64,000 bases of DNA, from contig NC_071397.1 of assembly GCF_022682495.2 (NCBI RefSeq), forward strand, positions 28,721,427 to 28,785,426, in the 5' to 3' direction. The notes under the pieces were generated by a model, which was not told the origin of the DNA, did no database searches, and saw only the letters and a list, made by a program, of their open reading frames with translations. Both the position numbers and the translations under genes were made by a program. Of the stretch, positions 1 through 12,539 are shown piece after piece (positions within the stretch are counted from its first letter, which is position 1; the number at the start of each line of letters is the position of its first letter). This DNA is from Desmodus rotundus. Its lineage: Eukaryota; Chordata; Mammalia; Chiroptera; Phyllostomidae.

Positions 1-1599
1 AACTGCTCTCCTTCAAGCCTGCTAACCCCAGTGTGGGAAATAAATCCAATTCACAAGATACTCTATCAATTATTCTAGCAAACCTCAGAGGCAGAGCCAC
101 ATTCTGTCTATTTACTAATGTAACACCACTGGGAAATAACGAAACATGAAAATGAAATCAAATTTAGTCTTACCTGTTCTCACAATCATTCTACTTATTG
201 CTCCTATACGTACCAATTTTTCTATAGTCATTTCTCCTAATATGAAGTTCACATGATTACCTATCTTTTATAAAGCTGTAAATAGCAATTTTATGCTACA
301 GGGAATTCTTGCCTTTTTTAATTTCCAAAATTGATTTGTACGATGTGTTAAAACATGGATCTGCTCTTTTGACTCTATTTTAACATTCTTGAGGCTTTCT
401 TGTTACTTATCTAAAAGTTATTTTGACAAATTCTGTCCTACTCTAAAATAATTTTTAAAATGTTTTTGCTAATTGGCTTAATGAGCACAGCCCATATACT
501 TTTACAAAGTCATGTTCATTACACTATCAGCCTTATTTATTAGAAACTTCTTTCAAATTTTACTTTGGACATTTAGATATTATTTTACCCATTTAATTTA
601 AAAAAATATATTCTATTTTTGCATATGTCAATCCTGATAAAGAATTCACTGTGCCACAAAGGAAAGATAAGCTGTGGAAGAAAATTCTAATATAATTAGC
701 TTACTCAAATAATGAGAGGTCTCTGTGGACAACTCCTTGTTGAAATCAAAGTATCTCTGCTTTTCTTACAATGTTCAGAAATACTGCACCATTTCTTCTA
801 ACTTTCCTTATTCCCCTCTCATTACCCAGAGAACAATCACTCTTCTCTAGCCCTACCAACCTGCCAATAGGTTTGTTCACTCTGAGTGTCGGTTTGAACC
901 GCACCAGCTCTGTTCACACAACAGAGTCTTCAGCTGGGCTGCCATCAAAATGATTTGTTCGACCCACAGCAATAAATGAAATAGAAGATGATGCAACCAG
1001 AAGCTCAGAAGCAGTTCTGCTTTCCCCCACAAAGCTCTGTCTCCTTTCACTTAAGTGTTGAGGAACTAGTTCTCATCCAGTACCAACCATTTTCAATTTG
1101 CAAGACTTCTTGTCACCACAGCATGGCTAAATAACAGCAGACCCCCAACGATGCAGTTCAAATTTTAGTTACCCTGTCATAATCACTGTGAATAATTGCA
1201 GAAAGTACAAACTTGCAGCTAGCAATGAGGTCCACATATCACCAGGTAAATAAATTTGTTTCATGATCAGTGACCAATCAAATCACTTCTTTCAAAGTCT
1301 GTCAGTGATCGGTCCCTGTATGTCTCCATTCAGTTCACATGTAGGAAAGCATGTACTTATGCTGCAAACTTGTCACTCAGTTTTAAATCCATGTGGCTTA
1401 TTAGAAAAATGGCTCATTGAAGAGGGAATTGGCCAACAGAGATGAAAGTAAAGAAACCCAAAGAAAAGGCCAAAAGTGAAAACACTGGGAGAGATGGTGG
1501 ATGGAATTCAAATGGAGTCATGGCTGACTGCGGGAGTGTTGACACTGCCACCCTTGGGAGGACTCTAGGAATACAGCCAGGAAACACAGTGGAGGCGAA
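1..1599. other. AT-rich non-coding DNA, no recognised feature
   Basis: I see no gene, RNA or clear repeat here. The short open frames (for example 771-953 and 1263-1445) have no recognisable domain and are what chance gives in this composition. Very old repeat fragments could be hidden below what can be recognised by eye. Confidence 0.6.
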
Positions 1600-1862
1600 G
1601 CAGCGGAGATCTATGAAGAAAGCCGTTGCAAGGACATGGATGACGATGTCCCAAAGGCAGCGATGCTGGGTAAAACTTCTTCCGAAGGAAATTCTTGGAG
1701 GTATTTCACAACATTGAAAGGGAAAGAGATACAATGCAGGAGTAACACCTGGCCAATGCTTGGAAAGACGCTCACTTCTCATCATAAGTTATATGACCCC
1801 AATGAGGCAATCACTGCTCAAACTACCCTTGAATGTTTTTTACAAATAGATGAAACACTTGT
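1600..1862 (+). pseudogene. Tigger/pogo-type transposase C-terminal relic
   Basis: Two overlapping plus-strand frames together resemble the C-terminal end of a pogo-superfamily (Tigger) DNA-transposon transposase. The first frame carries a CWVKLLP block near 1660-1690, similar to the CWxKLxP block of these proteins. The second frame ends with HHKLYDPNEAITAQTTLECF near 1780-1845, close to the characteristic HKLYD...A.T.QTTL..F tail. A frameshift separates the two blocks, and the catalytic core and terminal repeats are not visible, so this is a dead fragment. The family assignment rests mainly on the tail motif. An unrelated chance frame is the alternative. Confidence 0.5.
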
Positions 1863-3049
1863 TCAATTATTCATGGTTCTAATATTTGAATATCAGCATG
1901 TTAAATAAATATCAGCACAGTATTTAAAAACACTTCCCCATATACTTAAAACCAAAAGTGAGAGAGTTTTCAGTGTTTGGCAGCAATTTCTAATGGTTGC
2001 AAAGCAATCATACACTTCCCATTATTATTAAGGTCGCTGTGCGTGGCTTCGGCTTGCACAGCCATCTACTGTGCAAAGCAAGGACTACCTGCAATAACAA
2101 TTTAAAAAATTTATTTTAACCAAAGAGCTAAAATAAAACCTCTGTGGCTTTCCCCTAGAGGTTTATTTCCAAACTGGGGAGCGAAAAAAGAGGATTACTC
2201 ATTCATTCAGCTTTAATTGCACTGTCCCTGTGGATATTCGATTTTAATACTTCAGTGTAATACATTTCCAGTTTAATTACCCACTTTTCCCCCTAAAGCT
2301 TAATCTAAATTCTGTGCAGGTTCTGATCGTCTTCCTTCCTGTACAGAACTCAAGTAGCTTACACTTCTGGTAACAAAGTTGTGTATTGTTCGCACATGAG
2401 TGCAGATGTCTACATCACCCTGGAAACCAAAGACGCGATTCTAAAAGGAGCTCTCGAGGGCTTACAATTGACTGAGTTCCATTGGATGCTGGTGCAGAGT
2501 TGTGCCAAGAAAGCTCTGTGTACACTGGTTTGAACCTCGCCACGGCTGTGGAAAGACTGGAAGAACTTTAGCTGACTTGCGGGGAAGAAAGAGCTCAGTG
2601 GGAGTTGATGGAATCTTTTTCTCAAATTCGCAGATTGTCTCAATTAAACTTGCCACTCAAAGTATGAACACAGATTGTCTTTTGTTTATTCAGAGACTCA
2701 TAATGGCCCCAAAGAGCAACTGATTGCCAAAGGGACAGAGTGACTAGAACAGAACAAGAAGTTCCTATCCTGCAATACCTTTTATTCCGAAGAATGTTAT
2801 TTAGAACCCCAAATACTTTTGCTCCTACTGTCAGCTTTCTATGTGCTGAACATGCCAGTTCACACAACCTATTTAATTCCAAGTGTAGCTTAACTCTCAT
2901 GCTAATCATTACATAGAAGTAACGCTTTATTTTTCTAAAGATGATTTATTCAATGAGCTCACTACAGGGAATGGAGACAGAAAACAGGAAGAGAATAAAA
3001 AGTCTACAGAAACTGTCTTAAACTTGCATTATTTTAATTAGGAAACCCA
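1863..3049. other. Non-coding DNA, no recognised repeat
   Basis: No gene or clear repeat recognised. The stretch around 2030-2350 is less AT-skewed, lacks visible repeat ancestry and contains homeodomain-like TTTAATTGC and TTTAATTACC words, so it could be conserved non-coding sequence; that is a guess without an alignment. The overlapping frames at 2410-2723 on both strands show no domain. Confidence 0.45.
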
Positions 3050-4060
3050 GATACATGAGAAAAAATATCACTTGTAATTCCCTTGTAACTCTCCTGCCTG
3101 TGGATAACTGTGTTTACTGTTCTGATGCATATTCTGTAAGATTTACTCCTGTACCAAGACACATGTGTGGCTGTGTGAATGTTAATTTTGAACAAAAGTA
3201 TGATTATATTATGGATTTTGTTTTGAAACCTACTTTTTCCACAACATGTTACAGATATTATTGTAAGAAACATATATCTACATTATAATTGTTAATGGGT
3301 TTATGAATATAAGTGAAGAACAGCTTGGCAATCAAACTTTATTTCAGGTGTCGAGACTGTTTCCTTCTTTTTGTATTATAAATACACATATGTATGTCAT
3401 TGGATATCTATCTTCACGTATTTGTTTCTCGTGGATAAAATTCTAGAATTAAAATGTTAAGTCATTGAGAATGCCATGGTTCTCATATATAGGTTTACAA
3501 AATGCCTTCTAGAAAAGTTGTATATTATCTTGCATTCCAACTGCACCATATATCCAGTTCCCCGATTTCCTGTCAACGTATTTAGTAAACTTTGCAAACT
3601 TGTTAATCGGACAGGAAATACTGGCAGCACCTTCATTTTCCATTGTATTCTCTCACTGCTGCTGAGACTAAACAGTTGCCATGTTTCCTGTCTTTTGCCC
3701 ATTTTGCTATCAGAACTTTGACTTTTTTTAAATCTTCCCTCCAAAATATGTTTATTGATTTCATAGAGAGGAGGGAATGGGGGAGAGAGGAGGGGGAGAA
3801 AGAGAGAAAGAGAGAGAGAGAGAGAGACACATCGTTTGGTTGCCTCTGGCACTCTCTCCAACCAGGGATCAAACACACAACCTTTTGGTGTACAGAATGG
3901 CACTTCAACCAACTGAGCCACCTGACCAGGGCAGAAGTTTGACTTTTTTATTAATTGATATCTTTATATTAAAAACGGTAACACCTGTATACTACAAGGG
4001 CTTTTCCTGTTTGTATTTTAATGTGGGGGGCATTATTAATTTTGTAATATAATTATATTT
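3050..4060 (-). mobile_element. Old L1M-type LINE-1 3' fragment
   Basis: Read on the minus strand this matches the familiar end of ORF2 and 3' UTR of ancient mammalian L1 elements. On the plus strand the antisense landmarks appear in the expected order: the 'TTTTGAAACCTACTTTTTCC' zone near 3225, the 'GGATAAAATTCTAGAA' zone near 3432, and 'CTTTTGCCCATTTTGCTATC' near 3692 continuing after the SINE at 3947. It is diverged and has no usable frame. A VES SINE at 3730-3936 interrupts it, so the SINE is younger. Confidence 0.65.
3730..3936 (-). mobile_element. VES-type bat SINE (tRNA-derived)
   Basis: The minus strand reads as a VES SINE. The tRNA-like head lies at the right (antisense CTGAGCCACCTGACCAGGGC near 3915-3934) and the GA-rich run at 3776-3828 is the antisense of the CT-rich tail region. 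It is flanked by near-identical duplications of about 12 bp (TTTGACTTTTTT near 3717 and 3938), as expected for L1-driven target-primed insertion. The B box is degraded in this copy. VES SINEs are a bat-specific family, and this is one of the main reasons for assigning the window to a bat. Confidence 0.88.
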
Positions 4061-4656
4061 ATTTCACAAAATCTTTCACTCTTTTTAAAAAATAGTTTGC
4101 ACATCTGGTGTCACGCTGAGAATGGCCTTCTCTACTTCAGGGTACGTATTTATGTAAAACTACCTACATATTTATGTAAATTTATATGGTTTCACTTTAA
4201 TATTTTATAATATTTTGTTTTTACACAAAATTATATATCTTTTCATTTAAATATTACCACCTATTAATGCCATACAATTAACTTTTTATTTTAGACATTC
4301 TATTTTTTTAGTTCTAGGATTTCCATTTGCTTCTTTTTAGACTTTCCATATCTCTCCTGAAGTTTTCTAATTTCTTCTCATTATGCCCATCATTTTTCTG
4401 TAGATTCATTAGCATATTAATCATAGCTATTTTAATGTCCCTGTCTGCTAACCTTGCCTGGGTGATCTATTGTTCTGTTTCCATTAACCATATTTTTTCT
4501 TGAATATGAATTATGTTTTTTGTTTCTCCTTATGTCTAGAATTACTTTATTGTATAATAAACCTTATAGATAATATATTGCAGAGTTTTTAAGTTCCTGT
4601 TTTCTTGAGGGTCTTTTTTTTTTTTTGATTTCCAGTTAAATGAGACTGAACTAGTA

Positions 4657-5259
4657 CAGTAAGTCCTCAGCGTCATAGATAGGTTTTGGAAACTGTGGCT
4701 TTAAACAAAACGAGGTATAACAAAGCCAGTTTTACCACAGGCTAATTGATATAAACAAGAGTTAAGTTCCTACAGCATATTTCTGGTCACAAAATCATCA
4801 CCAAACATTTACATCAAGACTCAGAACACTTCTAATAGTAAACATTTAAATAAATGAGCTATATATACATTTTAAAAAGATTAATAAACACAAGTAAAAT
4901 TATTTTGCAACCCATTTTTTCAAATTCATGGTCTCAGGTGGCCAGACCCCATCCTGGCAGCTCAGGGCACTAGGTTCAACGCAGCCCTGGACAGAAGGTT
5001 CTGATATGGAAGCGCAAACCCACACCCACACCCAACCCACACTGATGCGGACTGGGCAATTTCAACACCCCAGCCAGTTCACCTCAGTGCACATCTTGGG
5101 ATGTGTGGGAAACCAGAGTCCTGGAGGAAACCCATGCAGACACAGGGAGAACATGCAAACTCCATACAGTGGCCTGGCTGCAATCAGTTTTTTGTTTTTT
5201 CTCATCAATATTATAATGAAACAGTATTGAATGAAATAATGTTATTTCAGGACCTGTTG
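4657..5259. mobile_element. Complete Tigger-class MITE with TA duplication
   Basis: A 603-bp element with imperfect terminal inverted repeats: the left end reads CAGTAAGTCCTCAG and the reverse complement of the right end reads CAACAGGTCCTGAA. Both ends are flanked by TA (4655-4656 and 5260-5261), the target duplication of Tc1/mariner/pogo transposons. There is no transposase frame, so it is non-autonomous. The interior contains a 'GGAGAACATGCAAACTCCA' block near 5146-5164 that recurs in several vertebrate repeats. It is inserted in an older L1M fragment. The exact family name is not assigned. Confidence 0.78.
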
Positions 5260-5624
5260 TATTATCTAATAAAATATGTTTATTTAGGTTTGTTTTTGAG
5301 CTGTTCCATCCTGTTCATCTATTTGCCCTTGAAACAAAACTCTGTTTCTTCCTCTGAAGAGTGTTGAGTTTTATTCTAGTCAGGGATTAAACTAAAGGAG
5401 AATGGTCTCGACTGTGTGGAGGAGTGCTTTCAGGCCTTGTTAAAGCAGACCCCTTTCAGTTTGGCCCTTACTCCCAAGACACGTTTCTTACTAAGCTATG
5501 GCCCTCTAGTTTCCATGGAAAGTTCGAGATGTTTGCTAAATACCATTAAATTTGTGGGAATTAGATTCCCAAGTCTATCTCCCGGGCATCCAGGTACCTA
5601 CTGAAATCTCAATGCAACTTTTAC

Positions 5625-5647
5625 TTTTTTTTTTTTTTTTTTTTTTT
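5625..5647. repeat. (T)23 homopolymer
   Basis: Uninterrupted run of 23 T inside an ancient L1 remnant. It is not followed by a recognisable retroposon head, so it is probably a secondary expansion rather than a retroposon tail. Confidence 0.9.
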
Positions 5648-6119
5648 AAGTGTTCTAGCTGCTGTTCTTTTCTGGGAGTAACTTAGAAGCTTGTTCCACA
5701 CTTTTGCAGTTCTGGAGTCTGCCAAGAATTTGAGAAGAGTTTGTATGAAGATTTTGGGGCTCCCCCTTGTGTTTCTCTTTTCTGGGATATTTTCCCTCAG
5801 TATCTAACAAAGTGGCCACACCTACCTGCAAGGAAGCATGGGAGCTGTAGTCCTTATTGCAGGTGCCATGTACTCAGCTAAGTTGGTGGTCATCTTTCTA
5901 TTTTAATTATATTTTATCATTTATATCTCTATCAAGGGGAAAAATAAACTATGTTTATTGATATCTACATGCACACTGAAAAGATTAGTATACTTTTATT
6001 TCTTCCCATCTCCAAGTTTTTGTTGAAATATCTTTAAAAAAATCCAGATTACCATTATTATTTTTTGAATACTATGTATCTTCTAATTCAATAAATTATA
6101 TTTTAAATTTAAATTATAT

Positions 6120-7130
6120 TAATATTAAGCTATATTTCGCCCTTTTCTAATTTTTAATTAAAATTTATTTTTGTGTAATCATTTCAGGAGAGGTAGGCAG
6201 ATAAAATACTTTTTGAGCTGTTACTTGTCTGCAAATGTCTTTCTGGTTCTTGCAATAAACAATGGCATTTTAGGAAATATAGTTTTCTCTGCCATAAGTC
6301 TCTTGGCATTTCTTCCTCATCTTCTAGCATTTACTTTTGTAGAAGGGAACTATGTGAACTGGTTTTCTTTTTGTTTGTAAGTTTTTCTGACTAGATTCCT
6401 GAAGGACTTCTCCCTCTAGTTTTGATAGTGAATTTAATAGAATATGTCTCTTCTCATTTATTTTTCTTGATATGTTCTGAACCCTTCATTATGAAGAACC
6501 AATCTTTTTTTAAAATCTCAGATATATATGTATATATGTGTATGTGTATATATATGTATATATATATAAAATTTTAGTTTTCTTTTGGCTTAATAGTTTC
6601 TGGGGCATTTTCTCCATTTGTGGTAGTGTTTTCCCAAGTCTCCATACCATTAAAATCACTTCATGTTCTTATTTTGAAATACAGATAAACCTAAGTCCAA
6701 TCCCCAGTGTATGGATCCAGCATCCCTGCGGAGGGCACACCAAACACAGCATTTTAAATGTGTCCATGTGGCTATAATACTCATGAGCATTTGGGAAGCA
6801 TTTAATGCATTTCTATTATGTCTATATTTGGTTTTCTAGATCTATCACCCATGTCATTTACAACCTATTACTTTTTCTTCCTGTGTGTTCTGATCATTTC
6901 TTGGTCTGCTCTTCTAGCTCACTGGTCTAGTGTTCTGCTAATTTACTGCTCAATGACTAGATTGTTTTTTCAAATTCAGTCATCCTAAGTTACCTGAAAT
7001 AAAGCATTTCTAGTTTATGAGTCTTCTGTTTATGTAACTGCAATACTATCTTGAATCTTGTTAAGCAGACATATCAGATTATTTTTAAACCTTGTCATTT
7101 TACTTGAAGCAGTCAGTTAAACAGGGGCCA
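6120..7130 (-). mobile_element. Possible ancient L1M ORF1/5' region, antisense
   Basis: Several phrases resemble antisense ORF1 coiled-coil and upstream sequence of old L1s, for example 'TCTAGCTCACTGGTCTAGTG' near 6914. Divergence is heavy and no frame survives. This is a low-confidence reading by similarity of wording only; unique AT-rich DNA is the alternative. Confidence 0.3.
6521..6569. repeat. (TA)n/(TATG)n simple repeat
   Basis: Alternating purine-pyrimidine AT/TG microsatellite, imperfect, about 49 bp. Confidence 0.9.
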
Positions 7131-8764
7131 TTTTGTCTGATGTGCCTCCTGTCTTTGAACTATTGAATCATTTCACATATAAGGCAATTTTGTTGTATTT
7201 ACAAATTCATAGAGAGGTGGACTGCCCCACTGTTGGAAATGGTATGCCCATGTGTTTACAGAGACAAAAGTGGGAAAGAGAAACATTGATATATTCTGTA
7301 GTTGGGGGCTGCATAGCATGTACAGTAATTATTCAGTGAAACAGCTCACCTTCACTTGGAATGGGTCCCCTTTGAGAAGGAAGGCTACACTCCCAAATAG
7401 CTTAGAGATGCCCACAAATATTATCAATAAAAAAAAAAAGATTTCCTTCACAACTAACCCTTGTTGGGAATGGAAGGAAGAGTGGTAGGAGCAAAACTTC
7501 TCAATGTATGCATTTTTATATTATTTTGATTCTGAAAATATGGAAGTATTATTCATTTAAAAAATGACTGAAGTGGGGCAGCCCCAGGAAAAGTATTTTC
7601 TCAAAACAAGTAACAGAACTGAGTGGCAACTCGATTTTGGTTTGAGATTTTTGAACTGAAAGTCTGCTCTTACATACGGGTTTCTGAAATTCCTTTGGGA
7701 TTTCTCTCTAACGTGTCAGCTCATTAGTAGAGTGACTGTGTCCACTGGTCCTTGCACTGCTCTATTAAGAAGCCATTCAGGTTTCATAAAAGCAACAAGG
7801 TTAGTCAAAGGAAATTCAGAGAATGTGATCAATATACTGAGAACGTAACAAGTGTACCAGTTTCTGGACCCATGTTTCCTAAAGAAAGACCTTTAATATA
7901 TATGTTTTATTATTACCCATTCCAAGTTTAACACATCATGATGGAATTTTCAAATAGTCATACACATTCTTGAAAAACAGCCTTCTCCAGATGGTAGAGT
8001 CCTATCTTGGTCCAATCTGTATAAATTAAAGGCATATTGATCTTAAAACAGTAGTACAGTAAGTAATTGAAGCTTTCCCCTGCACTGCCACCGGCATTGT
8101 TAGACGCTCTGTCTTCATAAGGCTCTCCCCTGCAAGCACTTAAGACAGTCGAGCCCATTAGCTCTTTATGGAGATCAATTCTGTCAACTTATTGACAGGC
8201 TTCTTCAAGCACAGATCTTTCTTGCTTCTGAGTACTCGCTCTGGCATAGTCATGACAAAATGCACCATATTAGGCAAACACTCATTTATAGTTGCTATAA
8301 ACACCTGCCTACAAGGTGAATGCAGGGGCCAAAATGGCATGGTTTTCTCACCGCCTCATATTCTTTTGCTATACACACTAGTCTGATGTCAAAAAAACGA
8401 GTATTCACTGGAGAAATGGCCGGGCCTGGATTCACTGGTATTATTAACTGCCTTACTACCAACAACACTAACACTTTTCTCCCGACAAATTAAAAATACT
8501 CCTCATTTTATAAAAGTCTCAAAAGATAATATTTTAAACAAAAAGATTGAAATGTGGGCATTAAAATCCTGCAAGAAAAGTACCCAGTTATGACTCTTCC
8601 TTGTGAAAATATTTGCAAATTTAAGTGAAATCACTTACAGTGAAAATAATAGGAGTATATTTATGAATACAAAGTATGAGCATTATTTTACATTATTTAT
8701 CATAAAACAAAAATAGTTGTTTTGGTGATGGATGTTTTCTTGAGATGATTTTTTTTTTTTAAAT
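7131..8764. other. Non-coding DNA, no recognised feature
   Basis: No gene or recognisable repeat. Frames at 7133-7488 and 7958-8386 are short, lack domains and overlap on both strands. Confidence 0.55.
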
Positions 8765-8975
8765 GAAGAGCACAGGGCTGGAAATAAGGAGACCAAAACA
8801 TACCGCCCAACCAGGTATCTGGTGCACAGAGACTAAGTGAATGTTCACTGAATCCAAAGAAGAGTAATCAGGTTCTGAGTCTGTACTCACCACTTCGGGA
8901 TCTTGGATACTTTGCTTCTCTATCACGCAGCTTTCTCAGCTAATGCAATAGTACATCCCTCACAGAATACCATGT
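8765..8975 (+). mobile_element. MIR SINE, diverged
   Basis: Starts with 'GCACAGGGCTGGAAATAAGGA' style text (8769 onward), similar to the MIR 'gcactgggctgggaatcagg' head. It continues with the CTGTACTCACCACTT... GATCTTGGATA... ACATCCCTCACAGAATACC order that matches the MIR core and tail. Old and degraded. Confidence 0.5.
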
Positions 8976-9999
8976 TACACTGTATACAAATGTTTGAATT
9001 GTTTAAAAGGAACACATTATCACAACATTTTAATACACTTCACTTAGAATTTACTGTCGTATTTTAAGATGTCAGAACCATGTTGGCACAAGCCCAATGT
9101 TCAGCTATTTGCTTAAATTTACATGCTTTGTGTGGACAAAACATTAACATAATTGATAAGATTCCACCATTTGGCACTATATAGACAGACTAAAAACAAG
9201 CTGAATTCTGCAGTTTTCTGTTTATCCCAACGATATCAAGCTCCAGGCATCGAAGGACTTTCACATGTTGGTCCAGCCTCCCAGCGCCTGAGCAGAGTAC
9301 TAGAAGTCAGAAGGAAGCTAGTGTTCCTGTTGGGTTTAGCTGTCCCTGGGACAGGTTCTTTGCATTTCACACAGGAAGCTGAGTCTCCCCTCATTTAGTG
9401 CACCCACTGCTGCAATCTACCCTGAGCCCCAGATTTTTGCTTTTGATGGGGGCCCTGATATCCTGCCTAGTTCTTGCAAATATCCTCGTTGAGAAACTGA
9501 GACTCAATTTTCTCTACTCACTTCCTCCTGGTCTCCAGTCATGCCTAGGCACTAGCTGGAGACCTGATTCAGCCTAACCTGACAGCTACAGCACCACCTA
9601 CCCGCCAGACCACTCATTAACTGATCCAATAATCATCCCCAACTCACCCTCAGTTGTTCAGGCCTAGTTCACTGATAAAACTGACACAGTTAGAAGAGAA
9701 CTTTCAGATCCCCACCAGCATCTATACCTACAAGGTCAACCGTATTGCCTACTACTAGAGATGAATGGTCCCTACCTGCATTCATGTAAAACCAGGCCAT
9801 TCCCGTGAACACTGGATTCCTTTTTTTCTTTCTTATTCAAGGACATTGGTCTAGCAATTCTCTGCTATTTCTTCTACATCACAACAATTTCTTTGCTAGT
9901 TTATTAGCAAAAATGCAGTTATTTCTCCCATACTAAAAAAAAAAAAAATCTTCCCTTTACCTACTGCCAAGTAGCACTAGATTACCTTGCTTTCCTAGA
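8976..9999. other. Non-coding DNA, no recognised feature
   Basis: No gene or clear repeat. The 81-codon frame at 9153-9398 has no domain, signal peptide or codon pattern that suggests a real exon. Confidence 0.5.
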
Positions 10000-10690
10000 G
10001 CAAAATCCCTTGAAAGTATGGTCAACACTGTCTCAAATTGCCCTGTTTTCATTCTCTCTTAAACACCTGCCAACGTGTCTTTTATGCCAAACTTCACCAA
10101 AGCTGCTCTCATCTGCGTCACCTATAACATTGCCAATGATCATTTTTCAATTCTCATCCCCCTTGGCCTCTGAGCCATATGCAACATGGGTGAGCATTCG
10201 TCCTCCTTGATACACTTGGCAAGTCTACTTTTGCAGGGGCAGAGTCATCAGTCATCTGGGATGACAGAATCCAGGAAATCCCTTGGCATTGCCTTCAAAA
10301 TACATCCAGGCTCTGACCATACCCACAGTGTCTATTGCTGATACCCAGCTGCAGCCAGCATCCCTCCTTCTCAGATTACTGATTATTCCTAACTGGTCTT
10401 CCTGCCTGTACCCTTGCCACATTACAATTTCAACGTACCTTTTCAACATATTAGCAAATCTTTTAAAAAAGCAATCTTTAAAAAAAGTGTAAATCAGATG
10501 ATGTCTCTGTTCAATATCTTCCTGTGACTTCCAATCTCACTCAAAATAAAATCAAGGACTTTACAATTATTTACAAGGACCTGCGGGATGTGATTGCCAA
10601 TTGTCTCCCCTGAGACACTCCCCTGGTTTGTTCCGCTCCAGCACATGGGCCTCGTTTCTCTCAAACATACTGCCAGTGGGGATAAAGGTA
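10000..10690 (+). mobile_element. L2 LINE fragment (RT end plus 3' UTR)
   Basis: Plus-strand L2. The left part (10,080-10,190) matches the reverse transcriptase region coding for the 'SILxxLDLSAAFD' neighbourhood. A jump then leads to text equivalent to the region following RT ('CTGGTCTTCCTGCC' near 10,393, 'ACAAGGACCTGCGGGATGTG' near 10,572). An internal deletion joins the two. Frames are broken. L2 ceased moving before the placental radiation, so this is ancient. Confidence 0.75.
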
Positions 10691-12539
10691 GTGGAAATAA
10701 TTCATAATTTACTCCGCGGCAATGCTGCTTTTGGGTACAAATATCAATAAAATAGCACCCATATCAAAAACAATAACATTAATATACATGCTAATTCGAA
10801 TTGTATTACAGATACATCTTATGTGAACTATATAAGCAGAATGCTAGACTTAATAGGTCCTTTACAAATGTAGATACTTTCTCTCACCATTTACAGAAAT
10901 GATACATAAAATTTAAATCTCACAGAGTTTTAAGAACTTTCTCTGGTGAAATTTTTCAATGTACTTACTTCCCAGTGTAAAACGAAGGGATTCATAACGA
11001 CTGGCTCAAGACCACATGTCTAGCCACAGATAAATTCCAAGAACTTAGTATTTCTATTCATAAAACTATTTTGAGTTTGTTCTAATTAAGACTGTGGTTG
11101 TTCTAAATAAAGTACAAGAAAAACATTAAATGAAAATGGGCAACTTATATTCGTTATTTCCTCATAAGTTTTATAGGCCAATAATTCTTGGACCCAATAA
11201 GAACCTCGGAGCAGACTCAACATTGCTCCTGCGGCTGCTGCTCGTCTTGCGCACACCACCAGTCCACTCAGGCATCACCCAGCCTCCGATGGACGGACCC
11301 CACACTCAAAAACGTTTCCCTCCTGGGTGATTTCCGGGATTCTTGTCGCCCTGGCCTTGGACATAGGTTTGTGATCTAATATTTCCTACGTATTCCAGAC
11401 CATTATCATTCACAATACTCGACCTCAAACTTATTTTAAACGTCTCTTTTCCTGGGACTGGGAAAAATAATAGAAGTAATGTCTTTATTGCTTTCCATGG
11501 AATAGGATGTCAGCTCCTTTTGCTACTTTATTTTATATAGCTTCCTAAACATAGTTAATTTAATGAATGCGTACTGATGTTGATATTCAGGAAAGTGAAG
11601 ACTGTTTTGCTGGCTTCATTAAGGAGCACCCAAATAAAAACGTAAGTTCTTAATTTCAAGACAGACTGCAGTCTAACAAGTATGCTCCAAGGAGCTTTCT
11701 CTACCTCTTCACCTGGTGACAAGGGCTGCCGCTGTTTGTTAAGGAAAGCACTTAACAAATATTTATTATGCACTTATTAAATGAGAACAGTATTTTGAAT
11801 AAGAGATGCAAAGTGTAGTAATATTTCTGTTAGAAAGTATGCATATATAAATCTTAGAACGAACCATAATGTGTCAGCGTTAATTCTCAGTACAGCACTA
11901 GGGGACAGAGCTAAACCCTGCTGGGCAGTGATTTCGGTGACAGGACATGTTCCTGCCCTGGAAGGGTATGAAAGGTGTAGATCTTGAGGAAGGGCTCTGA
12001 GTCACGGAAATGACTTAGGTCTCTGTAAGTTAAAGTGAAATTAATCAGTTGTTCAGAGGTTCATAACCAAGAGGCTATTTTTGACGGGACCTCCAATTGC
12101 TATAGCAGTTAAAACAAATTTGAACGGGAAATTCCAGTTAATCCCAGGTCTAGGAGCGGCCTGGGTACACAAGTCAGGAATATAGATGTCTTATTTACAC
12201 GTGCTATAACGTAGGGTCGGAAACCGGTGGTCTATGAGCTTTCACATAGCAAACGTTTCCCACTTTCACGTCTCCTGAAGGCATTTGGATTGCAAACTTT
12301 GCTTCAGAACAATCGAGAGCTCTTAAAGCATTTTAGTAAAAGAATGATATATGTAATACAGTAGTTTCAGAACAGGAGTCTGGCTGTGGTGTTTCATAAG
12401 AACTAGAAAGCAGATTAACTAGAATGAAGAAAATCTACTAGCACACAGCAATAGAAATTTAAGGGTGAAGTGATGAAGTCCTAATGAAGTCCTGAACCAA
12501 CATGGTGAAAAGATAAAAGGGAAAGGGGAATTCCCAAAA
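10691..12539. other. Non-coding DNA, no recognised feature
   Basis: Nothing firmly recognised. A degraded MIR may lie near 10,850-11,050. The GC-richer patch at 11,190-11,350 supports two overlapping short frames but no domain. Confidence 0.5.

Larger units (their letters stand above)
4290..5870. mobile_element. Ancient L1M-type LINE fragment split by a Tigger MITE
   Basis: The flanks 4290-4656 and 5262-5870 look like one diverged L1M segment, with landmarks such as 'TTTTAATGTCCCTGTCTGCT' near 4431, 'TGAGTTTTATTCTAG' near 5365 and 'AGGCCTTGTTAAAGCAGACC' near 5432. The 603-bp insertion at 4657-5259 separates them. I could not decide orientation with confidence, because similar text occurs in antisense 5' regions and in sense 3' UTRs of old L1s. 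A 23-base T run lies inside the right half. Confidence 0.45.

Noticed and set aside
771..953. 60-codon open frame with a hydrophobic start
   Set aside because: No domain, no splice or promoter context, and the length is common by chance in AT-rich DNA.
2410..2723. Overlapping frames of 64-77 codons on both strands
   Set aside because: Mutually overlapping, no recognisable protein family, no exon-like splice context judged convincing.
10850..11050. Possible MIR, antisense
   Set aside because: A few MIR-like words only; too degraded to call.
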